Of a DNA stretch of 64,000 nucleotides, positions 7,384-15,884 are shown in pieces. The notes below the pieces were generated by a model, which saw nothing but the letters and a program-made list of their open reading frames with translations, did no database searches and had not been told where the DNA came from. Location of the stretch: the NCBI GenBank assembly GCA_017435425.1, contig JAFSFC010000006.1:41041-105040 (forward strand). Direction: 5' to 3'. The translations under genes and the position numbers were made by a program. The stretch is from Ruminiclostridium sp. (GTDB lineage Bacteria > Bacillota > Clostridia > Oscillospirales > Oscillospiraceae). How positions within the stretch are numbered: the first letter of the stretch is position 1; each line of letters begins with the position of its first letter.

Positions 7384-8490
7384 ATGACTCCCAAGAAGAT
7401 CGCAGTCCTGGGCGGCGGCAACGGCGCTCACACCATGGCAGCAGAGCTGACCCTGAAGGGCCACACTGTCAACATGTACGAAATGCCCCAGTTCAAGAAC
7501 AACATGCAGAAGGTTTTTGAGACCGAGACCATCAAGCTGCAGGGCAACATCCCCGAGCTGCAGGGCGCAGTGAAGCTGAACATGGTCACCGACGACATCG
7601 CTAAGGCTGTCGAGGGCTGCCACTACATCTGCATCGTCGCTCCCGCATTCGCTCACCTGGGCTATGCTAAGCTGCTGAAGGGTCACGTCCACAAGGACCA
7701 GATCATCGTTACCTATCCCGGCGCATTCTCCGCTCTGGTTCTGAAGAACGTCATCGGTGAAGAGGACTGCCCCATCTTCGCTGACGCCAACAACCTGCCT
7801 TACGACGCACGTCTGACCGCTCCCGGCTCCGACACCGTCAACGTCTTCGGCCGCAACCCCATCAACATCGCATTCATGCCTGCTGAAAAGGGCCCCGAGC
7901 TGATCGACGAAATGCGCGAAGACCTGTTCCCCTTCGAGCGTATCTACACCGACGTTCTGGAGTGCGGTCTGGCTATCGTTAACCCCGACTGGCACGCAGG
8001 CCCCGTCCTGTTCAACATCTCCCGCATCGAGTCTCCTCAGGTCAGCTTCTACCTGTACGAGCACGGCTGGACTCCCTCCGCTTGCCGCCTGAACATCGCT
8101 ATGGACAAGGAGCGTAAGGCTCTGGGCAACGTTCTGGGCTACAACCTGCGTCCCATGGAGGACTTCGCAGGCCGTCCCGACGACTACGAGTGGACCTGGC
8201 AGGACCTGTACAAGGAAGGCCACGGCTCCATCGGCCTGACCCCCATCTGCGGCCCCAACGACATCAACTCCCGTTACCTGACCGAGGACATCCCCTACGG
8301 CCTGGTGCCCTGGGCAGCCATCGCTGAGGTCGTCGGCGTTGACATGCCTCTGACCAACGGCTTCATTGACATCATCAATGTTGTCCACGAGAAGGACTGG
8401 CGTGCACTGGGCTGCGGCCTGGACGAGCTGGGCATCGAAGGCATGGACAAGGATACCCTGCTGGCATACGTGCGTACCGGCAAGAAGTAA
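7384..8490 (+). CDS. Octopine/nopaline (opine) dehydrogenase family protein
   Basis: A 368-aa two-domain NAD(P)-dependent dehydrogenase. The N-terminal Rossmann motif VLGGGNGAHTMA (residues 8-19) is typical of the opine dehydrogenase family. The central NPDWHAGPVLFN segment resembles the family's conserved catalytic Asn/His region, followed by the helical opine-binding domain. Known members reversibly join an amino acid to a 2-oxo acid; the substrate here cannot be read from sequence. The start is ATG 7384, after AGAAAGGA; an in-frame ATG at 7333 lies inside an inverted repeat and lacks a ribosome site. Codon use is extremely biased to C-ending codons, suggesting very high expression. It heads the TRAP transporter operon. 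Confidence 0.85.
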   Translation: MTPKKIAVLGGGNGAHTMAAELTLKGHTVNMYEMPQFKNNMQKVFETETIKLQGNIPELQGAVKLNMVTDDIAKAVEGCHYICIVAPAFAHLGYAKLLKGHVHKDQIIVTYPGAFSALVLKNVIGEEDCPIFADANNLPYDARLTAPGSDTVNVFGRNPINIAFMPAEKGPELIDEMREDLFPFERIYTDVLECGLAIVNPDWHAGPVLFNISRIESPQVSFYLYEHGWTPSACRLNIAMDKERKALGNVLGYNLRPMEDFAGRPDDYEWTWQDLYKEGHGSIGLTPICGPNDINSRYLTEDIPYGLVPWAAIAEVVGVDMPLTNGFIDIINVVHEKDWRALGCGLDELGIEGMDKDTLLAYVRTGKK

Positions 8491-8553
8491 TTTTTGTCGA
8501 AATTAATAAATCCGGGAGACGCAACCGGAAAAACAACAAGGAGGAACACAAAA

Positions 8554-9639
8554 ATGAAGAAAGCACTGAGTCTCATCCTGGCTCTGGCAATGTCTGCTTC
8601 CCTGCTGGCTGGCTGCGGCGGCGGCGGCGATGACACTGCTGAGGCCGAAGGCGGCGCTGAAGGCGAAGTCTACACCCTGCGCATCGCAACCCACTACAAC
8701 CAGGAGCACCTGGGCTATCAGGCACTGCAGCGCATCGAGGAGAAGCTGGAGACCGAGTCTGAGGGCCGTCTGGACGTCACTCTGTACCCCTCTTCCCAGC
8801 TGGGCGACTACACCCTGACCTTCCAGGAGCTGGGTGAAGGCACCGTTGACATCGCTCTGATTCCCATCCCCTCTGAGTATGACCCCCGCCTGGAGATGAA
8901 CTTCATCCCCTACCTGTTCAACGGCTATGACGGCCTGCAGGCAGGCTTCGGCGAAGGCTCCTACTTCTTTGAGAAGTACACCGAGATCATGGGCGACCTG
9001 AACATCAAGCTGCTGGGCATGTATGTTGAGGGCATGATCGGCTTCGGCTTCGTTCCCGAACCCGTCGGCTACAACGACGTCACCGTCGACAAGGGTCTGA
9101 TGGTCCGTGCTCCCGCTATCGAGGTCTACAACCTGGTCACCGAGGACATGGGCTACTCCGCAACCACCATTGCTTATGCTGACCTGTACACCGCAATGCA
9201 GACCGGCGTTTGCGACGGCTGGATCGGCGGCACTCCTCAGCTGAACTACTCCGACTTCCGCGACGTTATCAAGTACTATGTCCCCTACAACGTGTTCGCT
9301 GAGAACATCGGCTTCCTGATGAGCCAGGATGTCTTCAACGGCATGCCCGAGGACCTGCAGACCCTGATCACCACCACCTTCACCGAAGAGTCCGTCAACT
9401 CCTTCACCACCGCTAAGACCGGTGACGAGGAAGCTATGCAGAAGATGGCCGACTACGGCATCACCATTCTGGAGCTGACCGACGAAGAGATGCAGGCTTA
9501 CATCGACCACGTCATCGCTACCACTTGGCCCAAGCTGACCAAGAACATCGGCGAGGACATCCTGAACGGTCTGATCGAGGCTAACACCGGTGCTGACGCT
9601 GGTGAGGCTGCTGAGACCGAAGAAGCTGCTGAGGCTTAA
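8554..9639 (+). CDS. dctP: TRAP transporter solute-binding lipoprotein DctP
   Basis: Extracytoplasmic substrate-binding component of a tripartite ATP-independent periplasmic transporter, 361 aa. It has a lipoprotein signal ending in LLAGC near residue 21. The DctP fold shows as HYNQEHLGYQALQRIEEKL, FQELGEGTVDIALI and the ALYTAMQTGVCDG-like stretch DLYTAMQTGVCDGW, in which TRAP proteins carry their helix near the carboxylate-binding arginine (here KGLMVRAPAIEVY). The C-terminus is a low-complexity Ala/Glu tail. The ATG at 8554 follows AGGAGG; the in-frame ATG at 8494 has no such site. Strong codon bias matches the upstream dehydrogenase. Ligands of this family are mostly organic acids, but the ligand here is unknown. 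Confidence 0.9.
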   Translation: MKKALSLILALAMSASLLAGCGGGGDDTAEAEGGAEGEVYTLRIATHYNQEHLGYQALQRIEEKLETESEGRLDVTLYPSSQLGDYTLTFQELGEGTVDIALIPIPSEYDPRLEMNFIPYLFNGYDGLQAGFGEGSYFFEKYTEIMGDLNIKLLGMYVEGMIGFGFVPEPVGYNDVTVDKGLMVRAPAIEVYNLVTEDMGYSATTIAYADLYTAMQTGVCDGWIGGTPQLNYSDFRDVIKYYVPYNVFAENIGFLMSQDVFNGMPEDLQTLITTTFTEESVNSFTTAKTGDEEAMQKMADYGITILELTDEEMQAYIDHVIATTWPKLTKNIGEDILNGLIEANTGADAGEAAETEEAAEA

Positions 9640-9706
9640 TCGGTAATCAGTACTGCTGCTCTGTTTGATTGATACCAGCCAGTTTCGTATTGATTAAACA
9701 TTAATC

Positions 9707-9740
9707 GAGCCGGGGTACCCCGTGGTGCCCCGGCTCTTTT
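9707..9740 (+). terminator. Terminator-like hairpin between dctP and dctQ
   Basis: GAGCCGGGG (9707-9715) pairs with CCCCGGCTC (9728-9736), followed by four T. Its place inside the operon suggests partial termination, so that the binding protein is made in excess over the membrane subunits. Confidence 0.75.
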
Positions 9741-9792
9741 CCAAACATCACAATTCCATATTACTGCATTAGAAACAAGGGAGAGTAATTCA

Positions 9793-10446
9793 ATGTCTAA
9801 ATCCTTTGACCTGACGCAGTCCCTGGCATGGAAGGGCCTTTCTGAAGTCATCCGTTGGCTGATGATCGCATGCAGCGTTATCTCCACTGGCTGCATGGTC
9901 TATTCCGTGGTTCTGCGTTATGTTTTCAAGGGCAACTTCTACGGTTCCGACGAAGTTATCATGCTCTTCGCCTTCTGGCTGTACTTCATGGGTGCTGTCT
10001 ATGGCTCCTTCGAGAATAGCCACATCAAGGCCGACCTGCTGAACGTTTACATCAAGAATATGCGCAAGAAGGATGCTGTTGCTCTGCTGGGCCAGCTCCT
10101 GACCATCGTGGTCAACACCATCGTTCTGGTTTGGGCTATTCGTTACTTCGGTGCTGAGATCGCAAAGGGCGGTCTGTCCACTGCACTGAAGATTCCTCTG
10201 GTCATTCCCAAGTCCGCAGTCTTCTTCGGCTTCCTGCTGATGGAGTTCTATCATGTGGTCTACTTTATCAAGAACACCCTGACCTTTGTCCGCAAGGGTT
10301 ATTTCTCTGAGCCTCAGGACGGCGACTACGTCACCGATGCACTGAAGGCCAAGTTCCCCGAGTGCTCCGCACCCACCAAGGCCGAGGTTATGGCCGCAAA
10401 GGCTGCAGAGGCAGCTGAGATTGCAGAAGAGGAGGCTGGCGAATAA
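9793..10446 (+). CDS. dctQ: TRAP transporter small membrane subunit DctQ
   Basis: Small integral membrane protein, 217 aa, with four predicted membrane helices (about residues 18-40, 53-73, 93-118 and 133-155). This is the standard DctQ topology, with the conserved segment FYGSDEVIMLFAFWLYFMGA. It bridges the binding protein and the DctM permease. The C-terminus is a charged, Ala/Glu-rich tail. The ATG at 9793 follows AGGGAGAG. The last base of its TAA stop is the first base of the dctM ATG, so the two are translationally coupled. Confidence 0.9.
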   Translation: MSKSFDLTQSLAWKGLSEVIRWLMIACSVISTGCMVYSVVLRYVFKGNFYGSDEVIMLFAFWLYFMGAVYGSFENSHIKADLLNVYIKNMRKKDAVALLGQLLTIVVNTIVLVWAIRYFGAEIAKGGLSTALKIPLVIPKSAVFFGFLLMEFYHVVYFIKNTLTFVRKGYFSEPQDGDYVTDALKAKFPECSAPTKAEVMAAKAAEAAEIAEEEAGE

Positions 10447-11753
10447 TGGATATCGAAGTCATCATTAGTATTGTTATTCTGGTCGTTGGCCTGATCCTTG
10501 GTATGCCCATCCCCTTCGCTTTCGGCGGTTCCTTCCTGTGGCTGACCTACACCATGGACTTTAACCCCAACACCCTGCTGGCATCCGGTTACACCCAGAT
10601 CAACTCCGTCGTTCTGCTGGCTATCCCCCTGTTCGTCCTGGCCGGTAAGATCATGGAGAAGGGCAACATCGGCGACGCCTTGATCGGATTGGTCGAGCGA
10701 TTTGTTGGTAAAGCCAAGAGCGGCCTGGGCGCTGTCTCTGTTATCGTTTCCGCTGTGTTCGGTTCCATCTCCGGTTCCGCATCCGCAACCCTGTCCTGCA
10801 TCGGCTCCCTGATGTACCCCCGTATGCTGAAGGCCGGCTATCCCACTGGCTATACCGCTGCTCTGCTGGCAGCTGCCTGCCCTCTGGGCCTGCTGATCCC
10901 TCCCAGCTCTGCACAGATCCTGTATGCATGGTCTTCCGGTACTTCCGTTCTGGCCTGCTTCACCGCTACCGTCGTTCCCGGTATCATCCTGGTCATCTTC
11001 CTGTGCATTGTGAATGCTGTCATGTGCCGCAAGATGGACATCCGTCAGCCCGAGAAGGAAGAGGGCTCTTGGGTGGCTAACACCGGTAAGGCTGTGATCC
11101 ACGCTGTCCCCGCACTGATCATGCCCATCATCATCCTGGGTGGTATCTACGGTGGTATCATGACCGCTACCGAAGCAGCTGCTATCTCCGTTGCTTATGC
11201 TATCCCCGTTGGCTTCCTGGTCTACAAGGGCCTGAAGGGTAAGACCTTCATTCAGGCACTGACCGAGTCTGCCTCCACCACCGGCGTTATCATGGTTATG
11301 TTCTTCATGGTTATGATCTTCTCCAAGCTGCTGACCATGCTGAACGTTCCCACTCAGATCGCAGAGACTCTGCTGAGCATCACCGACAACCGCATCATTA
11401 TTCTGCTGATGATCAACCTGTTCATGGTTATTATCGGCATGATCATGGACGATACCTCCGGTATCCTGCTGTGCACCCCCATCCTGCTGCCCATCGTCAC
11501 CAGCATTGGCGTGCATCCCGTCCACTTCGCAGCAATCCTGGGCGTGAACCTGGGTATGGGTAACATCACTCCTCCCACCGCTCCCATGCTGTACCTGTCC
11601 GGCCGTGTTGTCGGCGCAAAGATCAACACCATGCTCAAGCCCATCATGATTTTCATCATCTTCGCATGGATCCCCACTCTGCTGTTGACCACCTACGTCC
11701 CCGCAGTTGCAACCACCCTGCCCGGCATCCTGATGCCTCAGCTGTTTGCTTAA
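10446..11753 (+). CDS. dctM: TRAP transporter large permease DctM
   Basis: Sodium-driven permease subunit of the TRAP importer, 435 aa with about twelve hydrophobic segments. Conserved features include the opening LILGMPIPFAFG, the SGSASATLSCIGSLMYPRMLKAGY loop, GLLIPPSS and the C-terminal NLGMGNITPPTAPMLYL, all typical of DctM. It shares one base with dctQ and ends before a strong terminator at 11765-11799. With DctP and DctQ it completes a functional transporter, so the cluster includes its own substrate uptake. Confidence 0.93.
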   Translation: MDIEVIISIVILVVGLILGMPIPFAFGGSFLWLTYTMDFNPNTLLASGYTQINSVVLLAIPLFVLAGKIMEKGNIGDALIGLVERFVGKAKSGLGAVSVIVSAVFGSISGSASATLSCIGSLMYPRMLKAGYPTGYTAALLAAACPLGLLIPPSSAQILYAWSSGTSVLACFTATVVPGIILVIFLCIVNAVMCRKMDIRQPEKEEGSWVANTGKAVIHAVPALIMPIIILGGIYGGIMTATEAAAISVAYAIPVGFLVYKGLKGKTFIQALTESASTTGVIMVMFFMVMIFSKLLTMLNVPTQIAETLLSITDNRIIILLMINLFMVIIGMIMDDTSGILLCTPILLPIVTSIGVHPVHFAAILGVNLGMGNITPPTAPMLYLSGRVVGAKINTMLKPIMIFIIFAWIPTLLLTTYVPAVATTLPGILMPQLFA

Positions 11754-11764
11754 TGATCGTATGA

Positions 11765-11799
11765 AAAAGAGACCGATTGCTTGTCAATCGGTCTCTTTT
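11765..11799 (+). terminator. Intrinsic terminator after dctM
   Basis: A 15-bp perfect stem (11765-11779 with 11785-11799) has a five-base loop and a T-rich 3' arm. It separates the transporter transcript from the mutase genes. Confidence 0.9.
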
Positions 11800-11833
11800 A
11801 TTGTATGATAGGGCAGAAGGGAAGTGAACCCAT

Positions 11834-13591
11834 ATGAATATTATCATGAACAAGCGGTTTGAATATAAAGATCTTCCTGATATGCGGGAGATCCACAATC
11901 AAATTGAAAAAATTGCAGCGCAGACCACCATTGGTGAAACGCTGTTTTTCCGGCACCATGGTGTCAAATCCGAGGCGGAGTTCAAGCGCAAAGCAATGAA
12001 GGAGGGATTCATCTCCAAGCATTCCCACATTGGCTGGAACTCCTGGGATGAGACGGCCAGGAATGTGGAGTATATTTACCGGGAACTGGAGCGCCGGGGG
12101 AGCTATATCACCCGTATGGGTTTTATCTTTGATTGGGTCATGGGTGTACCGGAGGAATACCGTTCCAAACTCCAGCCGGGGACAGGATTGATTTTTAAGA
12201 CCCCGGAAGAGTGGAAGGCCATTGGTCAGATCGCACCCATACAGCCCCATATGAGCGACCATATGATCGGCTGTCCCAATGCTCTGGAAAACGCCCGGCT
12301 GGCTCTGGAGGCCGGTGTGACCTCCCTGGGCAATGTCTCTCATTATTTTACCTATGAGTACCCAGGTATTGAGATGGAGCGGGAACGCACCGTGAACTCC
12401 CTGCTGGCCTTTGGCCTGATGGGTAAGTTCGATGGCACCATTGTCCACTCCAACCTGGATGATGGCTACGGGAACCAGTTCCACGATCTGGCCAACCTGA
12501 CAGGCTGGACCATGATCGAGCGTTACCTGGTGGAGGAGCTCCTAGGCGCTTCCATGACCTTCTCCTACGGCAACCTGTTCAGCGATCCCATTTCCCGCAT
12601 CGTGTTTAACATGGTGTGTGATGCCACCAATGTGAAAAACACCCCCGGAACTATGACCTTTGGCAACACCATCGACTATGGCCTGGACTTCTCCAAGAAC
12701 TATGGTGCTCTGTCCAGCTTCTCCCTGGCAGATGCCATCTGCCAGCGGCATAAGCCCACCGGCCATGCCGTAGCCTCCGTGCCGGTCTCCGAGGCCTGCC
12801 GTATTCCCACGGCGGACGAGATCATTGACGGCCACCTGTGCGTGGACATGATGATAGAAAAGGCAACCCTGTACGAGCCCTATGTGAACTGGACCGCTGT
12901 GGAGGCAGAGCGTGATATCCTGCTGGCCTGTGGCCGTGTGTTCTTTGAGCGGGTGATGAACGGGCTGGATGACCTGGGGGTGGATCTGACCCATCCCGGC
13001 GAGATCTTTGCTGCATTGAAGGCCATCGGCCCGGAACAGCTGGAGACCAACTTTGGTGTGGGCAAAAAAGAAAAAACCGCCCTTCGAGGGCGGGAGCCGG
13101 TGCGTCCCACGGATATCATCAAAACCCTCCAGACTAAGCAGAAGAAGATGTTCTTGTCTGCCGGTAAGGTAGAAGGAGAGCTTGCCGGCAAAATCGCTCT
13201 GGTGGCTTCTACGGATATCCACGACTATGGCAAGGAATTGGTGAAGTCCCTGTGCAACAAAGCCGGTGCCGAGGTGTTTGATCTGGGCACCTATGTGACT
13301 GTAGAGGAGATCATTGAGAATCTTCTGGAAACTGAGAGCAAAGTGGTCATTGTCAGCACCTACAATGGCATTGCACTTAGCTTTGCCAAAGATCTGATGG
13401 CTGCCCTGAAAGAAAACGACATGGAGGATGTGGTCCTCATTATGGGTGGTCTTCTGAATGAAAATCTGGACGGAAGTCAGCTGGCTGTGGATGTAACTGA
13501 GGAACTGAAAGCCCTCGGAGTCAACTGCGACAATCAGATGGAGACCATCGTTCCTACCATCAAAAAAATCTACGAGGGGACATATCAATAA
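11834..13591 (+). CDS. Single-chain cobalamin-dependent mutase of unassigned substrate
   Basis: A 585-aa protein that joins a large N-terminal domain (about residues 1-430) to a C-terminal B12-binding domain. The latter has the base-off/His-on motif D461-x-H463-x-x-G466 (TDIHDYGKELV), a VSTYNGIAL strand resembling the VSSLYGQ strand of glutamate mutase subunit S, and MGGLLNE in place of the usual GG loop. The N-terminal domain lacks sequences I recognise from methylmalonyl-CoA mutase or glutamate mutase E, although it is probably a TIM barrel. The stop overlaps the ATG of the MutL-type reactivase, which supports an adenosylcobalamin radical mutase. Its position after an opine-dehydrogenase/TRAP operon suggests an amino-acid-like substrate (inference). 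An aminomutase or other carbon-skeleton mutase cannot be excluded. Confidence 0.75.
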   Translation: MNIIMNKRFEYKDLPDMREIHNQIEKIAAQTTIGETLFFRHHGVKSEAEFKRKAMKEGFISKHSHIGWNSWDETARNVEYIYRELERRGSYITRMGFIFDWVMGVPEEYRSKLQPGTGLIFKTPEEWKAIGQIAPIQPHMSDHMIGCPNALENARLALEAGVTSLGNVSHYFTYEYPGIEMERERTVNSLLAFGLMGKFDGTIVHSNLDDGYGNQFHDLANLTGWTMIERYLVEELLGASMTFSYGNLFSDPISRIVFNMVCDATNVKNTPGTMTFGNTIDYGLDFSKNYGALSSFSLADAICQRHKPTGHAVASVPVSEACRIPTADEIIDGHLCVDMMIEKATLYEPYVNWTAVEAERDILLACGRVFFERVMNGLDDLGVDLTHPGEIFAALKAIGPEQLETNFGVGKKEKTALRGREPVRPTDIIKTLQTKQKKMFLSAGKVEGELAGKIALVASTDIHDYGKELVKSLCNKAGAEVFDLGTYVTVEEIIENLLETESKVVIVSTYNGIALSFAKDLMAALKENDMEDVVLIMGGLLNENLDGSQLAVDVTEELKALGVNCDNQMETIVPTIKKIYEGTYQ

Positions 13592-14985
13592 TGAGCAGCT
13601 CTCGCTATGTGGTCCTGACGGATTTTGGCAGCACTTACACAAAAGTCGTGGTAGTTGACCTGGAGGAACGGCGAATGGTGATGACCAACCGATTTCCCTC
13701 CACAGTTTCTTACGATGCCCGCATCGGTCTGCAGCAATGTTTTGATGCCGCCAGGGCTGTGATCGGAGAGGAATGTTTTCAGAAATCATTAAAGCTTTCC
13801 TCTTCCAGTGCTGCCGGAGGTCTCCGAATGGGCGTGGTTGGTCTTTCAGAAACCCTCAGTGCCCAGGCAGGAAAAAGTGCCGCCTTCGGAGCCGGAGCTA
13901 AGATCCTCTGTACCTGTTCCGGACGTTTAAAGACAGAGGATATCACTCAACTTGAATCACTTCCCTTGGAGATCCTCCTTTTCTGCGGCGGGTATGAAAA
14001 CAGCGGTACCAAAGCTCTTTTACATAATGCCAAGATGCTCGCAGAAAGCAGCCTCCACGTTCCCATCATATATGCCGGCAATTCTGCTGCCGCAATTCAT
14101 GTACGCCGTCTGTTGACGCAGGGAAAGAAAGAATGCTATATTGCCAGAAATATCATTCCAAATGTTGGCCAGATTGATAAGACCCAGGTAGAAGAAATCA
14201 TTCGGGAGGTATTCCTCCATCGTATTATCAACATGAAAGGCCTGGACAAGGTAACCGGTCTTCTGGACCGCATGGTCATGCCAACTCCAGCGGCAGTCCT
14301 TTCCGGCGGGGAACTTCTTTCCCGCGGAACCCATTCCCAGCCTGGACTGGGAGATCTTATGATCGTAGATGTAGGGGGCGCCACCACAGATATTCACTCC
14401 TACGCAGAGCAAATGCCCTATGACGGAGCTAAACTGGTGGGGGTTCCGGAACCCTATGTCAAACGAACGGTAGAGGGAGATCTGGGCATGCGAGAGTCCT
14501 CCAATTCTCTTTGCGAGGAAATTGGAATCCATCGCATGATGGCCGAAACGGCTCTGCCTCAGGAAAAGATACAAGAAGTCATCTCCCATTGGATCACCCA
14601 AAATCGGGATCTGGCGTGTGATGAATCTCAGGAAAGGGTGGATAAAGCATTGACGGCAGGCGCCGTGCGGATCAGCGCCCGCCGCCATGCGGGACGGATC
14701 CAGCATATCTCTTCGGCAGGTGTAAAATCCATCCAACATGGAAAAAACCTGACCTCTGTCAGAACCATCATCGGCACCGGAGGGCCTTTAGTATTCAGTA
14801 AAAACGGCGGAACCGCATTGCGGCAGATTCTGCGGGACCGCAATCAAGAACCCGATATCCTTTTACCGGAGGATGCTCACTTCTATCTGGATGGTGATTA
14901 CGTTTTCTTCGCCGGTGGTCTCCTCCGGGAGGTTGACGAAGATGCAGCCCTATCCATCATGAAAAACAGTCTGAAACAAATATAA
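13591..14985 (+). CDS. mutL: MutL/GlmL-type reactivase of a B12-dependent mutase
   Basis: A 464-aa ASKHA-fold ATPase of the MutL family encoded beside glutamate and ornithine mutases; it presumably restores enzymes that have lost intact cobalamin. The family motifs are present: TDFGSTYTKVVVVDL at residues 10-24, SSSAAGGLRMGVVGL near residue 70, a central PTPAAVLSGGELLS segment and the phosphate-2 motif DVGGATTDIHS near residue 261. Translation starts on the last base of the mutase stop codon (TAATG), so the two products are made together. This MutL is unrelated to the DNA mismatch-repair protein of the same name. A strong terminator follows. Confidence 0.9.
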   Translation: MSSSRYVVLTDFGSTYTKVVVVDLEERRMVMTNRFPSTVSYDARIGLQQCFDAARAVIGEECFQKSLKLSSSSAAGGLRMGVVGLSETLSAQAGKSAAFGAGAKILCTCSGRLKTEDITQLESLPLEILLFCGGYENSGTKALLHNAKMLAESSLHVPIIYAGNSAAAIHVRRLLTQGKKECYIARNIIPNVGQIDKTQVEEIIREVFLHRIINMKGLDKVTGLLDRMVMPTPAAVLSGGELLSRGTHSQPGLGDLMIVDVGGATTDIHSYAEQMPYDGAKLVGVPEPYVKRTVEGDLGMRESSNSLCEEIGIHRMMAETALPQEKIQEVISHWITQNRDLACDESQERVDKALTAGAVRISARRHAGRIQHISSAGVKSIQHGKNLTSVRTIIGTGGPLVFSKNGGTALRQILRDRNQEPDILLPEDAHFYLDGDYVFFAGGLLREVDEDAALSIMKNSLKQI

Positions 14986-14986
14986 C

Positions 14987-15020
14987 AAAAGCCCATCTGC
15001 ATAACAGCAGATGGGCTTTT
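14987..15020. terminator. Bidirectional terminator between mutL-type gene and nuclease gene
   Basis: A perfect 14-bp stem (14987-15000 with 15007-15020) has a six-base loop, an A-tract on the left and a T-tract on the right. It serves convergent genes. Confidence 0.93.
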
Positions 15021-15023
15021 CCT

Positions 15024-15884
15024 TCAAGGCTTGCAGCTGCCGCAGGGCTTATAACCCTGGGCAATGAGATCTTCCCGGTTACCAAAAAACTCCATACGGT
15101 TGTCATCACTGAGTTTTTCGGCACTGCCGCAGGTGGCCTCGTGGAACTTCTCCGAACTGAGATTCACCACATACATGGTAGTACTTTCAGAAGATGCAGG
15201 GGCGTTTTCACCATCCAGCCAACTCTCACCGGTGGCGTAGTCGATGGCCACGCCGGGCTGGACATTATAGCAGAAGACGTTAAAGCAGATCCCGTCTCCT
15301 TCGTCCTCTACGGACCAGGCCTCCATGAGGACACCTTGCGCCACCAGGTCCTCTCCGTCAAAAACAGGGGTGACCCGATAGAGAACGTGGTTTTCTGTCT
15401 CCTGGACGTAGTCGGCTACCATATTTTCAAAGGGCAGCATACCGTCCACATTCAGGTAACGGGTACCGGTGATCAGGTTTTCGGCAGTGGCATTCTCACC
15501 GGTAAGCTGGAAGCCAATGAGATGGCAGCGGTTATAGAGATACTTACCGTCCACGCAGTCATACTTGGCAGTCTGCCAGCCAGAAGGCTTCACATGGCCG
15601 ATGCTGCCCCGTTCCTCTGTGGGCATGATTTCCAGCCCCACACAGGCCGATACCACGCCACAGCGGTTCAGGTAATCAAGCTCACTGTACTCCTCATAGG
15701 CCGTTGTGGTAAAGTCACTTTCTTCAAAAAATGGGACATTTCCGTTGATGACTACATAAGGGTCCCCAGAGTAAGCAGGGATGGCATCCAGGGAAACCAC
15801 AGGTTCACTGCTGGCAGAACAACCGGAAAGGAGAACGCAAACACTAAGCAACAGGGGAGCCAGCAGGCGGGAAAAGGGTTTCAT
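15024..15884 (-). CDS. Secreted DNA/RNA non-specific endonuclease lipoprotein
   Basis: A 286-aa nuclease with a lipoprotein signal (LLLSVCVLLSGC, cysteine near residue 22), so it probably acts outside the membrane. The nuclease core carries the NRCHLIGFQLTG motif, the local equivalent of the DRGH motif with the catalytic histidine, and downstream NLITGTRYLNVDGM with the metal-binding Asn. The C-terminal 45 residues form a small Cys module, EATCGSAEKL then YKPCGSCKP. This resembles the Ada-type metal-binding tail often appended to such Firmicute nucleases. It overlaps the upstream gene by four bases (ATGA). Likely roles are nutrient DNA scavenging or DNA uptake. Confidence 0.85.
   Translation of the reverse strand: MKPFSRLLAPLLLSVCVLLSGCSASSEPVVSLDAIPAYSGDPYVVINGNVPFFEESDFTTTAYEEYSELDYLNRCGVVSACVGLEIMPTEERGSIGHVKPSGWQTAKYDCVDGKYLYNRCHLIGFQLTGENATAENLITGTRYLNVDGMLPFENMVADYVQETENHVLYRVTPVFDGEDLVAQGVLMEAWSVEDEGDGICFNVFCYNVQPGVAIDYATGESWLDGENAPASSESTTMYVVNLSSEKFHEATCGSAEKLSDDNRMEFFGNREDLIAQGYKPCGSCKP

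Noticed and set aside
10326..11525. Minus-strand ORF (399 codons) rich in Asp, Gln and Gly opposite dctM
   Set aside because: The composition is what an antisense reading of a hydrophobic, strongly codon-biased gene produces; dctM on the other strand is clear.
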